Shown here piece by piece: positions 27,201 to 39,200 of a stretch of DNA of 64,000 nt. Origin of the DNA: Ascidia mentula (Eukaryota; Chordata; Ascidiacea; Phlebobranchia; Ascidiidae); NCBI GenBank assembly GCA_947561715.1, contig OX387197.1:21602266-21666265 (forward strand), in the 5' to 3' direction. The notes below the pieces were generated by a model. That model saw nothing but the letters and a program-made list of their open reading frames with translations. It made no database searches and was not told where the DNA came from. The position numbers and the translations under genes were made by a program. How positions within the stretch are numbered: the stretch's first letter is position 1; every line of letters starts with the position of its first letter.

Positions 27201-30200
27201 AACAGCTCAAATCCATTTACAAAATGTCGAGCGCTGAGTATTGCGATACAAACGACTGAACCGTTTCGTCTAAGCGTTTGTAAAGTCGTGGCTACAAGAC
27301 GCAAAAAATGTAACAGAAGTTTGACACATGGAACCAAACAGATGAAGCAGTTGGCGCATGAGAGCGTATATACGGTTATATACAAACACACTGATCTTAA
27401 ATGGATGCGGTTAGTACACATTGATCGCAGGTTAATATAGGACATACATACAACCATGCGTACTTTACCGTGGTTTAAATTCTCATTTCGGAGAAAGATC
27501 CGTAACAGCAAACATTGTTATGCTCAGCAAATCTCACATAGGACAAACACAAACGCCGTGAAACACAACACGGCAGTACTTGTTCGTTTGTTACAAAGTT
27601 CCTTATCGTTGTATCAATCATACACACGCGATCAAACGCACGCGCGAAAATCCCAAACTCGCATCAACCAGATTCCGTCGTAAACTCCAATCACGGAGAC
27701 ACGCCCGCGACACACCCATAAAACCGTACATCTCACACATCCAAGGATCAATCAATCACTTCTTGTATACTTACAAGCTCTCTTGTTATCCGGTACGAAC
27801 CCGCCGAAACCTTCAAGCTCCTCTTCAGCGCCATCCATCGGCGAATAGGGCCAATCGTGTTGGAACATATTTCCTTGCTCTGATACAAACCAAGATGCAC
27901 ATAACACTTTGGGTCGCACTGGTGTGCTTAGACGACCAAAGTCAGCTTGTGGCAAATTTGAGTTTAACTGCTGGCTTTATAAACATGGCCTGCCCTTTCG
28001 GCGAGGCCTTTCCTCTGCAGTGGTTAGATATAAGAAACGCCCGACGCCCTATTTGGCTTTACTGCAGCTACTTTGCAAAAATTAAAGTTTTAAAACTGCG
28101 TTAAGCGTCTACGAGCAAGTACAAAAAGCTTCTGTAGCATTTGGGCTACTCTACAGGTTACAATAGGAACTTCTACCGCGATTGCTGCGGCCTAAAACTT
28201 CGATAAATAGCGGAGAGGGAGCAGTGATGCAGCAGCGAAGGCGAAGCGCATTTTATAGGAATAAGGAAAGGGGGGAAATGGCGGTAACGCTATTGACACC
28301 AGCTAGTGAAAAGGTTCGCGAGTTTACGAGGGTGGGGAAAATGTGGAATGGAGCTATGCTTTTTGCGGGGTTGAAGCGGCTACGGGAGCACTACGACGGG
28401 CAGCGGGAAATCGACGGATCACGCGGAATCAGGGGAAGATTAATTAGCGGTGCGGGTGATAATTTGGCGGGAGAACGGCGAATGATTGGTGCTTGAATTT
28501 CAGGCTGTGCAGGGATTATTGTGAACGCTCGTGCAAATGATTCGCGGTGCGTTGTATGCATATCGATAAATACCTTTGCAGGAATTAAGCACCAGGCGGC
28601 AGGGGTTTTGTAATCACTCAAATTTGCCACAGCCCCCTTAGCGTCGAGAAGCTCTATACCTCCGCTCTCGGGCGTCCTCGCGCGGTGCAGTGGGTGGGCG
28701 AAGGGACGAGGCGTCCACATGTCTGACATCAGCTACACACACACACTAGGCCACAGACCAAACAAATGACAAAACTGCTAAGGATATCACTACGCTCGAT
28801 AGCTAGGCCAAGAATTTCATGACAACGTTGAATTAAAGCGCTGGGTGTTCAATATTAGCATACGAAACATGTAATAAATATACGATGATTCCATTCTAAA
28901 AAATCTTTCAATCCCAAATGCTCTATTCCATTTTATTAACCTATATTAACGATGACCGCATTATTTACCAGTAGCCTCGTATAACTAACCGAGATCAGTT
29001 ACAATCAGGTTTGCACACTGCCCGTTCTTGAGAGCGGAGGTTCAATTAAAAGTCATCAGCAGAAACAATCTCAGGCGACTCACGGTAAAACCATCGTTCA
29101 CCCCATATACGCTACCCAAAACACACAACAGACAAACCAGAAGTTAGAATTAGATCCACACTTGCCGAACTACCGCGCACATTAAGAAACAAGCAATCGC
29201 ACACAAACGATACCGAAGCATGCTCGGTCAAATCGATTCGGGCGGACGCAAATTAGGTCTATGTAAAGCTATAATGCAAAGCAGAAGCATTAGATGCGGG
29301 TTAATTGAAGCCATGCACAAAGCGCAGAAATAAAACCTCTTTCTGCGCTACATTGCGAAATACACTGCACTGGAATTAACTCAGCACGCTTTCTCGCACA
29401 CACGATGGGGAAAAGACCGACATCAATTTATTGGTCTCTTGTTGCTTTTTTGGGCTAAAATGTTTGATGGTGAAAGCAAAGGAATGATGGAAGGCGAACA
29501 ATGACACACTCGATTTTGATCCGGGGATGGGCAAAGTTGAATATCGAATCTTGTTGAAAACAAAAGATTCGAAACTCCATCGTTTTTTTGATGGTTTGGT
29601 CCCGGAAACTTTTTTCGACTCAATGGAGCAGAAAAAAGTGATTGGATGCTTTGTGGGGAGCATATGTGGCACTGATTCATACAAAGTACGTTTAACCGAA
29701 GAAAACCCTCCCATATATGGTGGTTTATCAACATCCAGAACTACAAAAATGCTCTTAAATCTGATTATCTGAATAATATAATTGAGTTTCTTTACCCATC
29801 CCGATCAAATGAACAAAACGTGATGAGTGATCATTTGCAGTTGCGGGGAAAAGAACGAATATATAAACGGTAAATAATTATGCGAGTACGGCGGCTTTAG
29901 AACGGAGAAGTTAAAGTGCCAGAAAATGCAAAGTTTTCCTACGTGCAAACCACCTGATCGCTCGGGCGCAGGAGCTTTACAAGCCATGGGAATTTACAGG
30001 GCGATGATGGCAGAGGCATTGTTACCAAACGTTTGCTATATGCTGAATGTTACAGCGGAGTAATGTGTAACGTTAAAATACTGTACAGGTTAGGTCAAGA
30101 TCAGTGTTTCCCAAACTTTTTTGTCCGCGGAACCCTGCAAGACTGTTTAGGCTGACATTAAGCCACAAAAACATGATGGCCAATGACCTATAACGAACAT

Positions 30201-33200
30201 GCAGCGTTTTTGCCGAAAACCAGTTAGTGACTCGAGGAACCATCACTAATTTGCGATGGAACCCTGGAGTTCCGCGGAACCCACTTTGGAAATCGCTGGT
30301 CTGGATCTTTAACGTGAAGTAATTTATCTTGACCTTTTGCAGGAAGACGTTTTACTAATAAACCAGTTAAATCCTTGTTTCGCTACTGAGCTACGTAACA
30401 AGGAAGCGGCACAAAACCGCGGGGCAATAGATTCGGATTCGTTTAAAATACAAGAAACGAGGCAAAAAAGGGAAAAGGCAAAAAAAGTACCGAGCGGGAA
30501 CTCCCCTAATCCACTACCACCTTTTCGCGTTGTGAGGGCATCAAATACCTGCTGGGGCGAGGGTTTCGAACGAGTAATCTTTGCTCGAGAGACGGTTGAG
30601 CGTCGCTTTGATGTTGGACGGTTCGGTGCCCGGGGCGAGACCCAGTTCAAAGTGCACCTTGACCCCCGTTCCGTAAAAGAAGCCGTAATTCTTGCGATCC
30701 ATTTTCTTGATGCTGAACGTCATGATTTTGCCGTGCAGTTCCTCAGCCTCCGCCAGCTCCATTACCTGCGTATACGTCAACGTATGGTGTTTTTATGTTG
30801 CCAGGGTACTAATAACCATTGAGAATTGGCTTCTCTGGGATTTGCTATATGCATTTTTTCTGATTAAGGTCCACCAAGCCCCATGGAGATTAGTCGGAGG
30901 CTTTTGAAACCTATAGGGTGCGACCCCACTTGAGTTTCACCGAATGTAATTTTGCAGTCGTAAAACAAATTGTTAACACGTGCAAAAAAAACAAAAAAAC
31001 ACGTACAAAACTTTTCACGTTAATCAGCCTTTGTCAAAACTTCGATGCAGCGCGGACGTCGAAAACGTCACTAGAAACCGATTATTAAACGATAGAAAAG
31101 AATATCGACAGTCGACGTCATACCTGGGAGGTGATTAAGGTGTTGTATTCTCCGAAGAGTTCGGATGAAGCGTCCTCCAGTTCTTTTGTGTAGTAAGTCC
31201 GCGTATCTCCAGCCTTGTAAAAGTCAGCCGTGCCATTGAACATAAGAGGCGCTGCGATATGGATACAAGCGCAATTGAACATAAAGCGGTCAGAGCTTTG
31301 AAAGAGAGTCAGGGTAGGTTTCGTTGGAATTCGTGAGCAGGAGGTCGTGGGTTCGATTCACGAGGCAATCAAAAAGAAGGTAATAAACGACGCCCGACAC
31401 AATCACGGTGAAATTCCCGAGGCAAGCAACACTTATAACGTACAACGACAAGGGTACGAACGGGCCATGACCGCAAGGCTGTGCATACTTACACTTAGGA
31501 AGCAAGGATATGAGGATTTGAATGTGCAGGACATAGCCTGTATGATGTGAATATGTGATAACGATATAATAACGGTATGAGACAAGTAACAAGGTGATAC
31601 GTCGTGACTGTGCCGTGCTGCTTTCAGAGCACTAATGACTGTGTGTATGATTTGTACGTAATACAACCCTCCCCTTCTCCTTTAGGACAATGCATAGCAG
31701 CGGCTGCGTGCGAATATGGCAATAAGCTGGTAACAATATTCGCACATTTGTTTAGTACAGAACAGTTCGTTTATGGAAGGCCTGCAAGAGGCGTTAGGAC
31801 GCTGGTAGTTGCATCAGGAGAACATAAGCTTAACATTCCAATATAAAGCCAAGTACCTTGCGTTGGTTTTTCACCAATTTCTTCAACCGGTTCGTCTGTG
31901 TCATCTGCTTTGACCGTCGTGGTGGCTGCGGTCTCTTCAGTGGAGCTCTGCGACACACAAAGAAACGTTATACCTTGTATATGGAAACCTATGTTGATGG
32001 TTAATTCATTTCCATTACGGTTGTACTGGAATTGCTTGAGGTCTTTTGCTGATACTGCTGGACCCATATTCACCTGATTGAAAACTAACAAACATTGAAA
32101 ATGGGAAAAAAATGGTACAATAAACCATCTCTAGTATTGGTGTTTCCAACATCGATGAACTGAGTCCAAACCCTAAAAACCCAAGCAAACTTTGACCAAA
32201 ATCAGACGTTCGGGTTGTATCACACACATTTTCCTTATTACAGAAGTTAAATTTGTCATGGTAAAGATGCGCGGTCCACAATCTCGTTAGCTTGACTGTG
32301 CATGGGTTACCTGGGAGGCGGAATCACTTTCTTCTTCTCCAGAGCCCTCGTTGCATCCGTCCTCATCATCTCCCATACATCCACTTCCTATTAAAACAAT
32401 GAAAATTCTCATGGCATGGAATACGAAGAGACAAGAAAAATAAGGATTGTTCCAAATTCAAAAACATACAATATTTTTGGATCGTTGTTGACCGAAAGGT
32501 ACCACAAAGTAGAAATCTGTGTGCCTGCTAGTGTAAAAGCTAGCGCAGTGCCACAGTCATATAGCTGCACTGATGACACCTCACAGGTCGAAACAGTGTG
32601 TACACCCGGTCTGCACCTCTCCATACAATATTTGTTTCAGATTTACTTTCCCGTAACAGACAACAGCTTTCGTAATTTTACTTTACGTGATTGAATGTGG
32701 ATTAAACCTGTCCGAAAAGCAACCTTCTTTGCACACCGACAAATCCGGTATCAGGTATTCGAATACTACCAACCTGTTTCATCCGTAGTACTTGTTGGAG
32801 AAGATTCGATCGTCGTCGATACAGTGCCATCCGTCGCTGGTTCCGGTTCCGAAGACGGTTCCACCTCGGCCGTCGGTACCGCGCTGACCAAGTGTTCCTC
32901 ATTAACTGTGGATTCAGATAACGGCGTCGTTGTAGTCGGTTCCGGACGGGCCGAAGGATCCATCGAGGTGGTTCCACCTGTGGTCGACTCTGGCTCGGGT
33001 TCCGGTGTTGGCTCCGGTCCAGGCGTTGGTTGGGTCTCTGGTTCCGAGGTGGGTTCTGGAGGAACGGGGGCTGCCGTTGTGGTTGTGGTGGTGGCTTTGG
33101 TCGTGGTAACTTTAGTTGTTGTTGGCGGAGTAGGGAGTTCCTCCAGGGGCTCGTAATGGTCTGTTAAAGATTGGAAAAACGTTACAACCGATAAGCCATG

Positions 33201-36200
33201 CGTTGAACAAGTATGGTTGTCAGGCATAATGTAACAAGTAATTATTAATTTTATTTGCCAGCAAAAACAGCCACCAGATAGGAGCCCAGTGTAGAATAAG
33301 GCAGCAATTGGTCTCCAGGTTGGTTTGATTTTAACTTTTGACGAAATTATACTTTCATGGGCTAAAGCCTTTAATTTAATGTGAAAAAAAAACAACGGCG
33401 ATTTACAATTGATCTCTTTTTCACCATGGGTCTTACCTATGCAAGGACCCTCCGATGCCACTTGAACGTCGATCCCTGACTTGCAGGTGATGACGCGCAT
33501 CTGACACTCGTCAGCGTACGTGATGCCGTTACTTCCACACACCTGCATAAAAATTAGTGAAAATTTACGTGTTGTAAGTCAGTGGAAGGTGCAGCGTTGT
33601 ACCCGTGATAGGTTTGCGTAAAAAGAAGACACATCTGTGGAGGTTTCTTTGTAATTTAGAAAGTAACGCATGCAGTCGGGAAGAAGCCCAATGAAATGAC
33701 TGTGGTATCAAATTGTTTTTGCAAGCAAAATAGATGAGTTTGGATTCTTTTTTAAACCGCATCACAATCAAAGAACCAAATCGTTGAAATTAAACCGAAA
33801 AATCAAAAGAAAAATTCACAATCATTTGTGCACACGGGAATCGTCGTGGGAATGCAATGCATGTGATTTAAATACTAATTCATCGCAATACTTTCCAATA
33901 AAGGTTAGTAACTACTGAGCTAATGAAACTTGGTTGATTGCATGCAACTTGCCTTTTTGCTAACTGAACACTGAAGCGGAAAGCAAAGAATCCATGAAAA
34001 AAATCAACAGAGCGAGCGTTAAAACGAGATGCTTTCAAAAAGCCGAAAATTTAAAGCATTTGAAATGATTATTATGATCCGAAGAATTGGTTCGCGACAT
34101 TCTAAAATCAATACTCATGTGAGATCAAAAAGGTGTTTGGAATTACTGGGAATATAGCACACGGGGTGTATAGGGTGATTCTCGAATGTAATTAAGCGTC
34201 TCGAGATACTTGGAAAATAATGATGACACTAATCCCTTTTGGGGACGTGTTTCTTTTCATAAAGGTCTGTTATTTATCTTGTACATAGTACGCTTGGAAT
34301 ATGGATTAGAGGTCTCAAGAATGCTCGAAGGAATATAAAAATCCCGACTGCATTCTCACATAAAGGAATATAAAATGTAGCCAACGAAACAATTGTAATA
34401 CAACATTTTGTCTAAAGTGCCAGACGTAGACTTACATTGCCGCCATTGAAGGTATTGCAAGTTGCCAGTGTGGGACATCTGCACTCAAACGAGCCGCTTC
34501 CGTTATCCACGCACTCCTGTCCGGCCCGACAACTTAAATCACCACAGGAGGTCGGAGTTTGGGTCACTGTGAACAGGTTGTCGTGTGGTTAAATAACAAC
34601 ACTTACAAAATGGACAATGGTTTACACTAAATTAATTCTTTTGTCATTGTCAGACATTGTAATTTTGAAAGACCTGTAGTTTTGGCATAAAAGTTACGTA
34701 GATTTTATGTTAACCGACGTTCCGTCTGCCATCTGGCGATACTTCTTCAGTGTCGTGGTTAAACGAAACAATTTGGCAAAAACACGAAATTGTCTTCTTG
34801 TTTTTGTGACAAACGTATGGCGAATTCTATTTGCATAGCGAATATATGGCAAATATTCCCAACGCTACAAAATGCTTGGTAAATACTAGCAATTGTGCGA
34901 GTAGTATCCAATCAGCGGCAAAGCAAAAGAACTTGGACAGACACAAGCAAGAATTGCGACGGTGGGCGGCAATACCTTGTTCACACAGATCGTTGGTAAT
35001 CCAAGTTTCCACTCCACCGTTCACACAGTGAGTGCATTTGGTTCCAGACACATTCTCCTTGCACGTACATCTTCCGGTCATCTGGTCGCAGTCGTCCCGA
35101 GTGGATCCAAGTGGGTTACAGCGGCAGGCTAAACGCGACAAGAACGTAATGCGATCGTAAGACAGTGCGTAATATCGGAAATTCATACAGAAAGTTACAC
35201 TGAAAATGATCTCTTAGCTGAATTTAAATGAAAAAATTAGCCGTCGAAAATCATTGAAGATACCACGAAGGGACTTAACTATCGAAAGGTAAGGTATTCG
35301 AAGATGTGCAGTTAAAAGGTTTGCTCAATTGTAAAACAAGCAGTTTCGTACATTTATTTATGTAATTTAAGTGATAAATGTTTTTGATTTTTCCTATCAG
35401 CATTCTCATACAGACGGAAATCAGAAAAAAAAAAAACGGTATGCTACAAATCGAACCAAAACGTCAAACCCTTTGCAAACATTCCCTCTATTCCAAGGCT
35501 GAAACTGCCTTCAAACGCTATTATACTCACCCATGCACCCCGCTATCTGCTTGTTGGCGACGGCGACGAAGTTCCAGTATCCAGGCAGGCACCTGTCGCA
35601 CTTGAGGCCTCCCACACCAGGTCTACATACACACTGGCCAGTTGTCTGGTTGCAAGTCTTTTCATAGGAACCAAACTCGTTACAGTTGCACTTTTCTAGA
35701 AGAAATATTGATGGTTGATTCCAGTTCACAACAATTTGTGAGTTATGCCGGCAGATAGCAAGGATACGTCATTTTTCGGTTCATTTGGCGTTATAGATAT
35801 GACCTAAAAATGACGATTACAAGAACTTCTGCGGGGACTTGTTAAGCACACAAAAGTGTTATTTTCTAATAGTATACCAGTTTATAATGGCTTGGCGTTC
35901 TACAGCCATCAACCTTCCATACTTTCAAATCTATTACACAATGGTTTATATTTAGTCGCATTACCAGGACAACCGGATCGCAGGGGTCCCTTGGCCGGAG
36001 TTACGCCGTCTTCGCAGCATTTGTACTGACTCTGGCGGCAAGCGGCTGCAAAAAATACATACGTGTGAACGTTAGTTACCTACACAAAGTAGTACAAGTA
36101 AAAACCATAACGGAGCTTCGGGTATCGGATTTTACTGCAGTAAAAATTGACAGGGAATCAATATTATTTTAACAAACCTTCGCAAGATCCTCTTGATGTA

Positions 36201-39200
36201 ATCTTGATCATCTTCTGCTGGTTACACTGCGCCTTCATCAATTCACACGCGTTCCCGTACGTTTTGCCGTCGGATCCGCATATTTTCTCCCCCGGTGGAC
36301 TATTACACACATTTGTGTTAAGTTTTGGTTGATACAACATGTACAAAGTGCAGTGACATGTTCAAAAAAGTTACGTATTCTAAAAGGTCACCAACACGAA
36401 TCTCCCAATGTAATTTTTCTGATCAAATGTAACCAAGTATTTGTTAAGGATCTCGCACATGGCGACCTTCACTTTTTTGCGGGAGAATCATGCCAACAGC
36501 ATGACCTATTTAACAACAAATACACATTCACACTTCAACCCCGCCATTCTTTCCTTGTGAGACCATTAGACACAACATATGCAGAAACAACTCAAAAAAC
36601 TGTGGTTTATTTGCCACTCACCTGTTTTCACACGAGATGTCGCAGACGCATGAAGTATCCTCGTCGTCCAACGTCGTCACACAAACTGCTCCTAATCTAC
36701 AGTTGCAACCGTCGTCGGCTCCAGAACCTTCTCCACTGGGAGCTCCGTCGTCTGCGAGTCAATACACAACTATGGATACCGAGTGTTCATTGTGGCGAAT
36801 TGGTTATGGCATTTGTATGCAGAGCACAATATTTTCGGTTCCCGCAAAGGTACGTATGGTTTACATATGACGCGATTTTTAATGTTACGTTAAGTACCGA
36901 GGTGGATACCATATTTAGTAAAACGTTCGATTTTAGGGCACAAATCAGTCGGTTGCTCTTTAATGGCTGTCTATTCAAGGCATGTTTCGTCTAAATAAGC
37001 AACACACTAAAATGTTGTTTTAATTTTTTTTACGCTCGCCTGGCAGTTGAACATTGGTGTGCAATCAAACTTTTACATCATATATCATTAAACCACACGT
37101 TTAATCAAACACAACTTCAAAAGAGTTGGGTATGAATCATACACCGTACAAGCATGCACTTACCACACTCTCCCGCGTATTGGACAGTGACCTTTCGTCG
37201 ACTCTTACAAGCGGCAACAACCATTTCACACTCGTTATCGTACGTCACTCCGTCTGTTCCGCACACCGGAGATCGGGCGGCGATACACTGCAAGGTAATG
37301 GTGCTTATTTTAAATAGGAGCCGGCATTGAAGTATTGGTGAGTTTATGGTGGCGAGTTGTGGAAATCAAATTAATCCTGTTAAATTATAGAAGTTTTAGC
37401 ATATATACATAGTTAAAAAAAATATATTTAAATTAACCTGTTCTTCTGGCACAAATAAACATAACTTTTATTCACCGACATTACGCCTGCTGTCCAAGTA
37501 GGATTCATCAGTGTAGAAAAATACATGTTCGACTAGCAAAAACTAGGAAGGCGTAGCCAAGCTAACGCGATAGTGGGACGCACAATTTCTTAACTCAAAA
37601 AAGCTCTGTTTCAGGGTATCTGGTGTTTGCTCAATGCACATGTTGGAACTAATCTCAAATTAACATAACTTACAACCAAGGTTTTGTCTATACTAGATGT
37701 ATGGAGCATGGCACAGTACAACAAACAACGTAATGCATTCTCACCTTCGTCGGACAAACGCACACGGCGCCGTTGTTCACCTCGCACTGCTCACCCGGTG
37801 CGCAAATTACTCCGTCACATTCGCTCACTGTAAGATATTTGGTTTGTGTGGTTTAGTGTATAAGGCTGGAGCTGGTACAAGCGGTTTTGCTTTGATATAT
37901 GACTGTGACAGATTGACATGCCTGGTGGGTCAAACCGCATGATTCAAGTAGGACTGAAATAGAATTAACGTGTCCTCTACATAAAGTAATATAATGGCAG
38001 CATTTCGGATCAAATGGACTTGACTTTAAATCCTTAAAATTGAATCAGTCCATCCTCAATTTAGAAAAGGGTTTCAAAAAGGGTGCAAAAAGGTTACAAC
38101 TTGCAATTTTTGCTTAAAAGTTTAAAAGTATTTTGGCCTGAAACTCGATGGTTTAATTCGTTTGTATTCGTTTTGCCACACAAGCAACAATACTATGTAG
38201 TACAAATATCAAACGTAAACTTATATGTTGGGTAATACACTTACCACATGGTCCGTCGTGACGAGCTATCACCAAGTCGCCTGACGACAGACAATTATGC
38301 CTGTGGACTTCGCAAGCGCTCCTGCAAGTAAGCAATAAGATTTATACATTAACTATTAGACAGTTCGCCAAAGCTGCGACGTTGCTAGTTAACTTATTAT
38401 TATACAAACATTTTAAACACGACTGTGTCCATAGTCAGTGCAAAGTTGGTAACTCTAACACAGGCTGACTTAATAGATCCAGTTTCGGGCACGCAAATTG
38501 TAATCAGAAATGAGCGAAATGTACGCTAAGGATTTTGCATCTAATTATTACAGAATAATTGAACTTACTTGAAAGTTTGTCCGTCTGCAGTACACACTGG
38601 CTTGTACACGTCATTACATGTGATGCATTCACACATGGGTTGCCCGTTGAGGACGACACAAGACTGACCTTCACCGTGACATCCGCCCTGGCTCGCGCAA
38701 GGGTCAAGAGGAACGCCTAGTCGCAAAGGAAATTATTGAGCTCGGGTTTATGAGCATTCTTCGGTTACCGCTTACCTTCCTTTTCATCCGCAGCGCGGCA
38801 GTGCGTAAATTTTTAAAGTTTTTTGGGGAGCGAAATTATGTAGTGGCAATATGAGTATGATGCGCATGCTGGTGAAGTTTGGTAAGCGTGGAGGTGTGAA
38901 TACAAATGAACATATATGTCACACAGGACGTGGGGATAATTTGGTAATAAAACGGTACGTGGACACGGTCGAGCATGAATATGTTACAACATTTAATAAT
39001 ACAAGTCCAGAGAACATGGTTTACGGGAAAACATAAAAAATACATTAGTTTAATCCGCATAAAATATCTTTCGATTCGTAGTAATTAAGTAAAATCAAGG
39101 TAACTTTTAAAAAACATATGGTAAAAAAATTGTTTAACAGTCTGCAAAAACTGGTTTCGCACAAACCTAGTTGGGTTGCAAAACGTATTTATCTTACAGT

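Noticed and set aside
28182-28496. 104-codon plus-strand ORF in a G-rich stretch
   Set aside because: Composition-driven openness inside an agrin intron; no recognisable sequence.
29376-29772. Three overlapping ORFs, one plus and two minus, in an agrin intron
   Set aside because: Openness in several frames points to low stop density. None fits the agrin phase with clear splice sites.
31302-31372. tRNA-like sequence with a B box (GGGTTCGATTCACGA)
   Set aside because: No A box at the right spacing and no cloverleaf; at most a worn SINE.
36329-36994. 221-codon plus-strand ORF
   Set aside because: It runs antisense over the agrin Kazal exon 36751-36622, which has clear family sequence and splice sites. 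No domain is visible in it.
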